Shown: positions 1 to 5,825 of the stretch, piece by piece | Numbering within the stretch: the first letter of the stretch is position 1 | Layout of the letters: the number at the start of each line of letters is the position of its first letter | DNA from: Alphaproteobacteria bacterium UBA3307 | GTDB lineage: Bacteria; Pseudomonadota; Alphaproteobacteria; RF32; CAG-239 | Assembly: GCA_002361365.1 (NCBI GenBank) | Contig: DEST01000077.1 | Location: 1-5,929 of the forward strand | Direction of reading: 5' to 3' | Length of the DNA: 5,929 nt | Program-made: the position numbers and the translations under genes | Notes under the pieces: generated by a model | Seen by the model: the letters and a program-made list of their open reading frames with translations, nothing else | Told to the model about the DNA's origin: nothing | Database searches by the model: none

Positions 1-569
1 TAGCAATGCGCATCACAAAGTGTGGCAATTTCTTCATCTGCCCAATTTTGGCGGTGATTTTTTTGCATATAATTTTGCAAATATTTGTAGCAGTCAATCA
101 AATAGGTAACATCGCAGATTGCATATTGCAATTGAGATTCATCAAGCGGGCGCAGACTCCAATCGGTCAAACGCTGAGATTTATCAAGTTCAATATGCGT
201 AATTTCTTGCACTAAATTTCCATAGCCTATATTTTCGGAAAATCCGCATACCATAGCGGCAATTTGTGTATCAAACACATTTTGCGGAATTTTTCCGGTC
301 AGATTGTAAAAGATTTCAATATCCTGTTTTCCCGAATGAAACACTTTTACAATATCCGGATTTTGCAAAATATCGAAAAAAGCCGACAAGTCAGCTCTTG
401 ACAGTGGGTCAATAATTGCCGAATCCTCATCGCAAGCTACCTGTATAAGGCAAAGTTTCGGATAATACGAATGCTCACGAATAAATTCCGAATCTACAGT
501 TATAAATTGCTGTTTCTCCAATATTTTGCAAAAATCGTTTAATTTCTCGGTAGTATCAATCAACTGCAT
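1..569 (-). CDS. rnd: Ribonuclease D, N-terminal part (cut by window edge)
   Basis: 3'-to-5' exoribonuclease of the DEDDy family, which trims 3' ends of tRNA precursors and other stable RNAs in the cytoplasm. The 189 complete codons cover essentially the whole exonuclease domain. Visible catalytic motifs are VDSEF (Asp26, Glu28), FHSGKQD (Asp83) and QYAICDVTYL (Tyr149, Asp153), which make the full D-E-D-D set with the tyrosine of the DEDDy subgroup. The family motif SQRLTDWSLRPL sits at about 131-142, and NWADEEIATL follows the core as in alphaproteobacterial RNase D. The next codon begins TA at the edge; Tyr is expected there, since family members run to about 380 residues with one or more HRDC domains still to come. 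The ATG at 569 is chosen because GGAG lies 7 nt upstream and the protein opens in the usual way (MQLIDTTEKL). Divergent from the exported-protein gene to its right. Identification is secure; the C-terminus is not visible. Confidence 0.95.
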   Translation of the reverse strand, partial: MQLIDTTEKLNDFCKILEKQQFITVDSEFIREHSYYPKLCLIQVACDEDSAIIDPLSRADLSAFFDILQNPDIVKVFHSGKQDIEIFYNLTGKIPQNVFDTQIAAMVCGFSENIGYGNLVQEITHIELDKSQRLTDWSLRPLDESQLQYAICDVTYLIDCYKYLQNYMQKNHRQNWADEEIATLCDAHC

Positions 570-614
570 ATCTTTTCTCCACACAATAGGGTAACAATAA
601 TTGCTTAATATTTT

Positions 615-643
615 TTTAAATTTGCCGAAATTTTTATTGACAA
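615..643 (-). promoter_or_regulatory. Candidate sigma70 promoter for rnd
   Basis: Read on the minus strand, TTGTCA (643-638, five of six to TTGACA) is followed after 17 nt by TTTAAA (620-615, four of six to TATAAT). Transcription would begin near 608 and give a leader of about 38 nt before the rnd ATG. Its -35 box overlaps the -35 box of the rightward promoter on the other strand. The spacer is very AT-rich, so chance matches are common and the -10 is weak. Confidence 0.4.
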
Positions 644-654
644 AAATAGGCAAA
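621..654. repeat. Interrupted inverted repeat over the divergent promoters
   Basis: Outer arms TTTGCC (621-626) and GGCAAA (649-654) are exact reverse complements. Inner arms ATTTTT (630-635) and AAAAAT (642-647) are also exact, though the joining bases are uneven (3 on the left, 1 on the right). The element encloses the -35 hexamers of both divergent promoters. A regulator-binding site is one reading. The A/T inner arms alone would not be notable in this AT-rich spacer; the GC-containing outer arms are the better evidence. Confidence 0.4.
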
Positions 655-665
655 TGCTTTATATT
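637..665 (+). promoter_or_regulatory. Near-consensus sigma70 promoter of the exported-protein gene
   Basis: TTGACA (637-642, perfect -35) is followed by a 17-nt spacer and TATATT (660-665, five of six to TATAAT). The predicted start of transcription is near 672, leaving a leader of roughly 16 nt before the ATG at 688. This placement also settles the translation start: a TTG at 601 and an ATG at 670 in the same frame would be upstream of, or at, the first transcribed base. Confidence 0.75.
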
Positions 666-675
666 TAAAATGTAT

Positions 676-682
676 AAGGGGG
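676..682 (+). promoter_or_regulatory. Ribosome binding site that fixes the start at 688
   Basis: AAGGGGG followed by five A residues and then ATG. It is the only purine-rich Shine-Dalgarno-like stretch near the possible starts of this frame, and it selects the ATG at 688 over the in-frame ATG at 670 and TTG at 601. Confidence 0.75.
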
Positions 683-687
683 AAAAA

Positions 688-1410
688 ATGAAATATAAGG
701 AAAAGCATGCACATCAATTGTTTAGAAACAGTCAGAAAATACTGAATACTTTGGTCATCTCCGCGGCTTTAGCTATTCCGACAGCGTGTACAGACTCGCC
801 AAAAGAAAAAATTACAAAAGAAAATAATATTGGACTTTTAGATACTTCGCCGATGCTTTCAAGAGATAAATATAATGAAGCTGTTACGCTTTTTCCGGTT
901 AATGTTCCTGTGTATAATAAAGATGGCTCCAGAAAAGAGGCTCAATATATTCTTACACGTGGTTTAAAAAATTCTGAATACACCTCTCCCAATCAAGAAA
1001 GGAGTATCAAAAAAGCTTATATTAACGGTGCACAAACTCCTTCATATATTGAGGTTGATGCCAACAATGCCGTATTAACCGAACAAGGTTTTGCCGGTTT
1101 GTTTGTTGAGGATGACGGAAAAGTAATTGTTATTGCCGACTCGCGAGTAACTGACTTTTTGAAAGAAAGAGAATCGCAACGGGGTGTAACTCGCCATAAT
1201 TCAACTTTTAGTCGCTCAGAAAAAACATTGAATACCGAATCTGCAACAACAATTTCGGATTCTGTAAAAAATAATGTTTTGGCCGATAGTATGCAAACAA
1301 AAACGATTTTGTCATTGACTGATTCGTTGCGAGATTATCGTCATACTGTAGATACAGATAAAATTCAAAATGATACCGTCAAAAGTTTACACACAAATAC
1401 GCGGGAATAA
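688..1410 (+). CDS. Exported hypothetical protein, possible lipoprotein
   Basis: A 240-residue protein I do not recognise. It begins with a positively charged stretch (residues 1-17, several Lys/Arg/His), then a hydrophobic segment (about 18-30) ending AIPTAC with Cys34, followed by a polar, charged region. This is a Sec signal peptide. Cys34 suggests lipid attachment, but the lipobox is imperfect because Pro stands at -3 where Leu/Val/Ile is usual, so signal peptidase I cleavage or an inner-membrane anchor are alternatives. Residues about 50-160 look like a compact folded domain with short beta-like stretches (FPVNVPVYNKDG, PSYIEVDANNAVLTEQG, GLFVEDDGKVIVIADSR). Residues about 160-240 are Ser/Thr/Asp-rich, with spaced DS/DT pairs, and are probably extended. 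There are no further cysteines. The start is fixed by the promoter at 637-665 and the Shine-Dalgarno at 676-682. It stands alone: rnd is divergent and sdaA converges on its 3' end with a 60-bp gap and no clear terminator. Function unknown. Confidence 0.8.
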   Translation: MKYKEKHAHQLFRNSQKILNTLVISAALAIPTACTDSPKEKITKENNIGLLDTSPMLSRDKYNEAVTLFPVNVPVYNKDGSRKEAQYILTRGLKNSEYTSPNQERSIKKAYINGAQTPSYIEVDANNAVLTEQGFAGLFVEDDGKVIVIADSRVTDFLKERESQRGVTRHNSTFSRSEKTLNTESATTISDSVKNNVLADSMQTKTILSLTDSLRDYRHTVDTDKIQNDTVKSLHTNTRE

Positions 1411-1470
1411 AACTTTTCTATCTGCTGCAAAAGCCGCACGATGATGATTTTATGATATTTTGTAGCTTAT

Positions 1471-2856
1471 TTAGCAGTTCATTGCATTTTTAGCAATGCC
1501 GGCCAATGAAGTTTCTTTATAATCACTGTTTAGGCTCAAACCGGTTTCATACATAGTTTTGATAATGCTATCCAGACTGACGATGTGTGTCCCTGTGCGT
1601 TGCAAAGCAAGCCGAGCGGCATTAACAGCCTTAATTGCGCCCATGGCGTTGCGCTCAATACATGGCACTTGTACCAAACCGTTAATCGGGTCACAAGTCA
1701 AACCTAAATTATGCTCCATTGCGATTTCTGCCGCATTTTCGATTTGTGCATTATTACCGCCGAATGCTGCCGTTAAGCCGCCGGCAGCCATAGAACATGC
1801 AACGCCGACCTCTCCCTGACAGCCGACTTCTGCACCGGAAATTGAGGCATTTGTTCGATACAAACTGCAAATAGCCGATGCGGTAGCTAAAAAAGTGATC
1901 GAGGCATTTTTCTTTTCGGTTTCGCTCAAAAATTTACCATAGCGCTCCATATAGCGCATCACCGCAGGGATAAGACCGGCCGACCCCATAGTAGGAGCTG
2001 TTACCATTCTGCCGCCACAAGCATTTTCTTCAGCAACCGCAAAAGCCCAAATATTTATCCAATCTATAGCTGTCAGACTGTCGGTGGAATTACTGGCAAA
2101 ACGGCTTTGCAAGCGGTCATACATTTCTTTGGCGTGACGCTTAACTTTCAGACCTCCCGGAAGATATCCGTCTTTTTGCATACCTATATCAATATTTTCT
2201 TGCATAATGTTTGCCAATTTAAGAATCTGTTTGGATATGGTAGAACGTCGTCCCCAGATGCTTTTTTCGTTTTGCAATACCAACTCGGAGATAGTCAATT
2301 TGTTTTGCTTGCAAATCTGCATCAGCTCATGACAAGAATTAAATTGGTATGGCACATCATAAGGTTTGCGGTCAATGCGTGCGTGAATTTCATCTTGACG
2401 GGCAATAGTGCCGCCACCGACCGAAAAATATGTTTCTTCAAGCAAAATATTACCTTTAGAGTCAAAGGCCGTAAATTTCATACCGTTAGAATGTTCGGTC
2501 AGGCAAATATGTTTCTCCAAAACAATATCCGTATCAAATGAAAATGCAATATTGTGATTGCCACCGATGTTTAATTTGCCGCTTTCTTTGATTTGTTTGA
2601 TATAATCTGTTTGTGGGTTAATGTCTTCGGCGTTCAGTCCCATAAAACCATAAGCAATGGCATTAAGAGTGCCGTGTCCGATTCCTGTCAGAGCCAGAGA
2701 ACCGTAGAGATGTGTTTTAAGATGTGCAACATTTTGTAATTTGTCTGAGTTTTGCAAATTGTCAATAAAACGTTTGGCTGCTTTCATCGGTCCGACCGTA
2801 TGCGAACTTGACGGTCCGATTCCGATGGAAAAAATCTCAAACAAGCTATAATACAT
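1471..2856 (-). CDS. sdaA: L-serine dehydratase (ammonia-lyase), single-chain iron-sulfur type
   Basis: Converts L-serine to pyruvate and ammonia in the cytoplasm, using a [4Fe-4S] cluster rather than pyridoxal phosphate. At 461 residues it has the usual length of the one-chain form. The N-terminal beta domain (about 1-155) opens with the signature GIGPSSSHTVGPM (12-24) and has HGT at 61-63. The C-terminal alpha domain (about 185-455) has ACGGRMVTAPTMGSAG (279-294), GAEVGCQGEVGVAC (341-354), GLTCDPINGLVQVPCIERN (385-403). Cys346, Cys388 and Cys399 match the three cluster-binding cysteines of the Legionella enzyme (343, 385, 396) with a constant offset of three. The last residue, Cys461, matches that enzyme's C-terminal Cys458, which enters the active site and binds the fourth iron. 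ATG at 2856 is chosen for GGAGGA 6 nt upstream and the canonical N-terminus. Divergent from the peptidase gene; role is serine catabolism. The exact symbol (sdaA versus sdaB) cannot be told from sequence. Confidence 0.96.
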   Translation of the reverse strand: MYYSLFEIFSIGIGPSSSHTVGPMKAAKRFIDNLQNSDKLQNVAHLKTHLYGSLALTGIGHGTLNAIAYGFMGLNAEDINPQTDYIKQIKESGKLNIGGNHNIAFSFDTDIVLEKHICLTEHSNGMKFTAFDSKGNILLEETYFSVGGGTIARQDEIHARIDRKPYDVPYQFNSCHELMQICKQNKLTISELVLQNEKSIWGRRSTISKQILKLANIMQENIDIGMQKDGYLPGGLKVKRHAKEMYDRLQSRFASNSTDSLTAIDWINIWAFAVAEENACGGRMVTAPTMGSAGLIPAVMRYMERYGKFLSETEKKNASITFLATASAICSLYRTNASISGAEVGCQGEVGVACSMAAGGLTAAFGGNNAQIENAAEIAMEHNLGLTCDPINGLVQVPCIERNAMGAIKAVNAARLALQRTGTHIVSLDSIIKTMYETGLSLNSDYKETSLAGIAKNAMNC

Positions 2857-2897
2857 TGATTGTCCTCCGTTAAAAAATGCACCCTCAAAACGCCGTT

Positions 2898-2925
2898 ACT
2901 ATATCACGCGGAATTTTGAAGTAAA
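2898..2925 (-). promoter_or_regulatory. Candidate extended -10 promoter for sdaA
   Basis: On the minus strand, TTTACT (2925-2920, four of six to TTGACA), a 16-nt spacer, then TATAGT (2903-2898, five of six). The spacer ends TGA, giving TGA-TATAGT, an extended -10 (TGnTATAAT) that can offset a weaker -35. Transcription would start near 2891, leaving a leader of about 35 nt that contains the strong GGAGGA ribosome site at 2868-2863. Confidence 0.6.
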
Positions 2926-2949
2926 GCACAAATTGGAAATTACACAACA

Positions 2950-2977
2950 ACGCTTGACAAAAGAAGAAAACAAGCGT
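2950..2977. repeat. 7-bp inverted repeat embedded in the pepF promoter
   Basis: ACGCTTG (2950-2956) and CAAGCGT (2971-2977) are perfect reverse complements separated by 14 nt, so the arm centres lie 21 bp apart, about two helical turns. The left arm overlaps the first bases of the -35 box and the right arm touches the first base of the -10 box, so a protein bound here would cover the polymerase contact region. This geometry is typical of an operator for a dimeric repressor, but the binding role is inferred. The loop is purine-rich and no T-run follows, so a terminator is unlikely. Confidence 0.5.
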
Positions 2978-2982
2978 AACAT
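2954..2982 (+). promoter_or_regulatory. Sigma70 promoter for the oligoendopeptidase gene
   Basis: TTGACA (2954-2959, perfect) with a 17-nt spacer and TAACAT (2977-2982, four of six to TATAAT). Predicted transcription start near 2989, leader about 33 nt. It lies back to back with the sdaA promoter in the same 165-bp spacer, with no overlap between the core elements of the two. Confidence 0.7.
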
Positions 2983-3021
2983 AAGACCAATTTTCTATTA
3001 TTAACTTAAAGATTTTGGCTT

Positions 3022-4806
3022 ATGACTGAACAATGGAATTTATCGGATGTTTTTGCATCAACAGATGCAGTATATGCCGAAAGTAAGAGTTTGTTACAAT
3101 GGAGCAAAGATTTTCGTAGTAAGTATGAAGGGAAGGTAGCCGTTTTGGCACCGATGTATTTACACGATTGTCTGTCCGAATATGCAGACGGTTGTGCACG
3201 CTTGTGTCGGTTGGACAGCTATGCTTATCTGGTATGGTCAACCAATCTTAATGACAGAGCGGTTTGTATCCTCTATCAGGATATGCAGGATATGGTCAAG
3301 CTGTGTGATAAGGAACTGGCTTTCTTTGAAGTGGAAGTATGTAAAGAACTGGATTATCGCAATGTGATTTTGTCTGATAATGATGATGGGCGAGGCAAAC
3401 GAGCATGGCTCAGAAAATGCCTTAAATCTAAACCGCACACACTCTCAACCGAGTTGGAACAGCTCTTTGCCGAACAGGAAACGGTGGTTAATTATTGGTT
3501 GCGTTTATATAATGAAGTTCGTGCCAAATTCTCCATTAAAGTACGCGGCGGAATGTACAACGAAGGTGAGATGTTGCAGCTCTACAATTCACAAGATGCC
3601 GGATTGCGTGCCGAGGCTGAAGCAGAGCGTATGAAATGGTATAAACAGCGGCAAGATTTGTTTGTGCTGATTTATAATGCATTGTTACGCAGTCGTCGTA
3701 TTTCTCAGGAATGGCATCATTACACATATCCGGCTCAGGCGTCAAATTTGAGCAACGATATTGATGCCGCTGATTTGAATAATCTGGTGAATACGTTTGC
3801 AGCGGAAGATTCTCCGGTGCGAGAGTTGGCTCATCGTTATCATGCGCTTAAAGCAAAAATGCTGCGGCGTAAACAACTTCCATATCAGGACAGGTTGGCA
3901 CCGTATCCGTTTGAAGAAGCCGGTACACGCTATTCATTAAAAGAAGCTAAAGAGCTGATTCTAAAGACGTTTGCCGAGTTCTCTCCGGAATTTGCCAAGA
4001 TTGCTCAGATGTTCTTTGACAATGACTGTATTGATTTTTATCCGCGCAACGGAAAAGCCGATGGAGCTTATTGTATGGAAATGCCGGTCGGCGTTATGCC
4101 ACGCGTGTTCGTCAATTTTAACGGTTATGTTGAAGATGTCGACACGCTTGCTCACGAACTTGGACACGCGGTGCACGAGTATGTTTGCAAAAAGTATGGT
4201 GAACTTGGGCGTGAAAAATCTTGTGCACAAGCCGAAACCGCTTCGATTTTTGCTGAACAGCTGGTGTTTGACGCTCTGCTGAAGGCAGAAACAGACCCAA
4301 CACGTCGCTTCATCTTATTGGCAAAGCATATTGAGGAAACCATTGCGACGACCTATCGTCAAATTGCTTTCCATCGTTTTGAAGATATGGCGCATCTGGA
4401 GCGTGCCGACGGAGAACTTTCCGCCGAGAGATTGCAAGAGATATTTAAGTCTGTTATGGATAATTATCTCGGTCCGAGCGTTGATACTGCAGGTGTCGAA
4501 TATATCTGGGCCGGCATTCATCATTTTTTCGAGTATGATTACTATGTCTATTCTTATTGTTTCTCATGTTGCGTTGTCAATTCGCTTTATGAGGTGTACA
4601 AGTCCGGGCGGGTGACATATTTTGCCGAGAAGTATATGAAAATGCTGGAAAAAAGCGGTACTCAAAATTATCGTGAGGCATTAGCGAAGTTCGGTATTGA
4701 TGCAACAAGTCCGACTTTCTGGCAAGACGGTATGCGTCTGTTTGAACAAGAACTGACCGAGCTGGAAACGTTGGCAGAAGAAATTATGACAAAAGGATTC
4801 CGTTAG
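3022..4806 (+). CDS. pepF: Oligoendopeptidase F, M3 family zinc metallopeptidase
   Basis: Cytoplasmic zinc endopeptidase that cleaves short peptides, here 594 residues against about 600 for the family. The N-terminus WNLSDVFAS (5-13) is the usual PepF opening. Residues about 110-185 correspond to the oligopeptidase F N-terminal domain and about 200-585 to the M3 catalytic domain. The zinc site is clear: AHELGHAVHEY holds His378, Glu379 and His382 (HExxH), and Glu405 in CAQAETAS is the expected third ligand. The substrate-side segment IHHFFEYDYYVYSY (499-512) carries the conserved His and Tyr residues. It continues CFSCCVVNSLYEVY, where I would expect FGDCLVNSLY, so a Gly-Asp pair is replaced by Ser-Cys. 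No signal peptide. ATG at 3022 is supported by the family-like N-terminus, but the upstream leader lacks a good Shine-Dalgarno (only GATTTTGG). Single-gene unit with its own promoter and terminator; divergent from sdaA. Confidence 0.94.
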   Translation: MTEQWNLSDVFASTDAVYAESKSLLQWSKDFRSKYEGKVAVLAPMYLHDCLSEYADGCARLCRLDSYAYLVWSTNLNDRAVCILYQDMQDMVKLCDKELAFFEVEVCKELDYRNVILSDNDDGRGKRAWLRKCLKSKPHTLSTELEQLFAEQETVVNYWLRLYNEVRAKFSIKVRGGMYNEGEMLQLYNSQDAGLRAEAEAERMKWYKQRQDLFVLIYNALLRSRRISQEWHHYTYPAQASNLSNDIDAADLNNLVNTFAAEDSPVRELAHRYHALKAKMLRRKQLPYQDRLAPYPFEEAGTRYSLKEAKELILKTFAEFSPEFAKIAQMFFDNDCIDFYPRNGKADGAYCMEMPVGVMPRVFVNFNGYVEDVDTLAHELGHAVHEYVCKKYGELGREKSCAQAETASIFAEQLVFDALLKAETDPTRRFILLAKHIEETIATTYRQIAFHRFEDMAHLERADGELSAERLQEIFKSVMDNYLGPSVDTAGVEYIWAGIHHFFEYDYYVYSYCFSCCVVNSLYEVYKSGRVTYFAEKYMKMLEKSGTQNYREALAKFGIDATSPTFWQDGMRLFEQELTELETLAEEIMTKGFR

Positions 4807-4812
4807 TCACTT

Positions 4813-4857
4813 AAAAGAAAGGCGACATCTGTTCAAAGGTGCCGCTTTTCTTTTTTT
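4813..4857. terminator. Strong, probably bidirectional intrinsic terminator
   Basis: Left arm 4813-4830 and right arm 4837-4854 form an 18-bp stem with one A-C mismatch and two G-T wobbles, closed by the 6-nt loop GTTCAA. The stem contains GGCG opposite CGCT and an outer run AAAAGAAA opposite TTTCTTTT. On the plus strand a T-run (4851-4857) follows the GC-rich part and would end pepF transcripts 7 nt past the stop. On the minus strand the outer arm reads TTTCTTTT, so it can also stop transcripts from the convergent gene ending at 4882. Confidence 0.88.
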
Positions 4858-4881
4858 GAAGGTTTGATAAGTGTTCCTGAA

Positions 4882-5742
4882 TTATAATCCCCAAGAACCG
4901 CCGAATGAGCCTTCTACACCGATAATCGTACTGCTTCCGTATTTTTTGGAACCGCGGTCTTTGGCTCTAAAATATTGAATATACGGACCGATTTGCAAAC
5001 CGTGATAAACATCAACCATCATATCGGCTTTGGTACTCCATTCGTAATCAAAATCACGCGGATTATATTTGCTGTATTCAAAATAGTCGCGGAAATAAGT
5101 ATCAAAATTAAAGTTTACCCCTTCTTTAATCGGATAAACCGCTTTAAGACCTAATTCGTATGCCCATTTTGTAGTTTTATCATCGCTGTAAGTAAAGTCA
5201 TATTCTCCAACTAACGCAGCATAAGCATTTTTGATATACGGACCATCAAACATTTTAATACCGGTCATACCGCGAATGATTTTCGTGCGCGGAGCATCGT
5301 CATTCGGTTCAAATTCGGTTTGATAGGCCAAGTTGGCAAACGGACCGACATCTGCCTCCCAATAGCGCCATACCTTTTGCGCATAATCGGTGGAAAGCAA
5401 AATTTTATCAGCCGTCTCATTGGTTACATCAGGTCCGTCTTTGGGCTTGAGTTTGGTCTTGCCATATTCCATAAAAAGATTGTTTTCCCACTTAAAATGT
5501 TCTTGGCGGTCGGTAAGTGAAAAATCAAAAATACCTTTAGTTACCGTTTCACTGTCGCCGCTCAATTCGGAATTAGGTGATGATTTATATTCTTCGGAAT
5601 TTTTAACTTCCGTGGAAGAAAGCTCAATACCGGCTTTTTTAAGTTCCGCTGTCCAACCCAACTGCGGGTCTTCTGCTTTTGCCGCATTTGCTGTTGCAAT
5701 CAAAACAAGTGCCGGCATCAATAAAAGTTTTAATTTAGTCAT
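4882..5742 (-). CDS. Secreted protein, probable outer-membrane beta-barrel (DUF3078-like)
   Basis: A 286-residue protein with a clear Sec signal peptide: MTKLK, a hydrophobic core to about residue 18, and the signal peptidase I site AKA before Glu24. The mature part is rich in aromatic residues and in alternating polar/hydrophobic stretches, as in outer-membrane barrels (FKWENNLFMEYGKT at 83-96, ILLSTDYAQKVWRYWEADV, FANLAYQTEF, NAYAALVGEYDFTY, FNFDTYFRDYFEYSKY, LQIGPYIQYFRAK). The W-N, then YGKT, then DYAQK, then YQTEF order resembles what I recall of DUF3078-type proteins known from Bacteroidetes and Campylobacterota; DUF481-like barrels are an alternative. The C-terminus is GGSWGL, so the final residue is Leu rather than the Phe commonly preferred by the barrel assembly machinery. 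Function unknown; no transporter or enzyme motif seen. Start at 5742 is preferred over an in-frame ATG at 5787 because it gives a clean signal peptide and follows AAAGGGA by 7 nt. Convergent with pepF, sharing its terminator. Confidence 0.82.
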   Translation of the reverse strand: MTKLKLLLMPALVLIATANAAKAEDPQLGWTAELKKAGIELSSTEVKNSEEYKSSPNSELSGDSETVTKGIFDFSLTDRQEHFKWENNLFMEYGKTKLKPKDGPDVTNETADKILLSTDYAQKVWRYWEADVGPFANLAYQTEFEPNDDAPRTKIIRGMTGIKMFDGPYIKNAYAALVGEYDFTYSDDKTTKWAYELGLKAVYPIKEGVNFNFDTYFRDYFEYSKYNPRDFDYEWSTKADMMVDVYHGLQIGPYIQYFRAKDRGSKKYGSSTIIGVEGSFGGSWGL

Positions 5743-5749
5743 AATATAG

Positions 5750-5756
5750 TCCCTTT
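5750..5756 (-). promoter_or_regulatory. Ribosome binding site that fixes the start at 5742
   Basis: On the minus strand AAAGGGA, 7 nt before ATG at 5742. The in-frame ATG at 5787 has no comparable site and would add 15 charged residues ahead of the signal peptide. Confidence 0.75.
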
Positions 5757-5775
5757 CTGAGTTCTTTATGGCTAA

Positions 5776-5781
5776 ACTATA
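5776..5781 (-). promoter_or_regulatory. Possible -10 box of the barrel-protein gene
   Basis: TATAGT on the minus strand, five of six to TATAAT, about 34 nt before the start codon. No good -35 box lies 16-18 nt upstream; other -10-like A/T strings (for example TATATT just upstream) also occur in the 83-bp spacer at 5743-5825. A promoter is expected here but its exact position is uncertain. Confidence 0.3.
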
Positions 5782-5825
5782 AAACAATATATTTAATAAA
5801 GAGTTTACATTAAATTATTTACGAT

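Noticed and set aside
601..687. N-terminal extension of the exported protein from TTG at 601 or ATG at 670
   Set aside because: The strong promoter at 637-665 puts the transcript start near 672, and the only ribosome site (676-682) serves the ATG at 688, which also gives the normal signal-peptide layout.
1411..1470. Terminator between the exported-protein gene and sdaA
   Set aside because: Only a short imperfect stem (TGCTGC/GCCGCA, with a mismatch) without a following T-run is present.
1480..1498. Hairpin CATTGC-N7-GCAATG near the sdaA stop
   Set aside because: The 6-bp stem is inside the sdaA coding sequence and has no T-run on either side, so it is not convincing as a terminator for either convergent gene.
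1559..1819. Open frame on the plus strand opposite sdaA (86 codons)
   Set aside because: It lies wholly antisense to a clearly conserved enzyme, and its Ala/Pro/Cys-rich product has no recognisable features.
2107..2541. Open frame on the plus strand opposite sdaA (144 codons)
   Set aside because: Antisense to conserved coding sequence; low-complexity Phe/Asn-rich product; no ribosome site or promoter noted.
2857..3021. Riboswitch or leader RNA in the sdaA/pepF spacer
   Set aside because: Both predicted leaders are only about 33-35 nt, too short for a known riboswitch, and no conserved aptamer motif was seen.
5390..5749. Open frame on the plus strand opposite the barrel gene (119 codons)
   Set aside because: Antisense to a gene with a clean signal peptide and ribosome site; the product shows no known motif.
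5743..5787. 15-residue N-terminal extension of the barrel protein from ATG at 5787
   Set aside because: It would precede the signal peptide with charged residues, has no ribosome site, and contains a likely -10 box.
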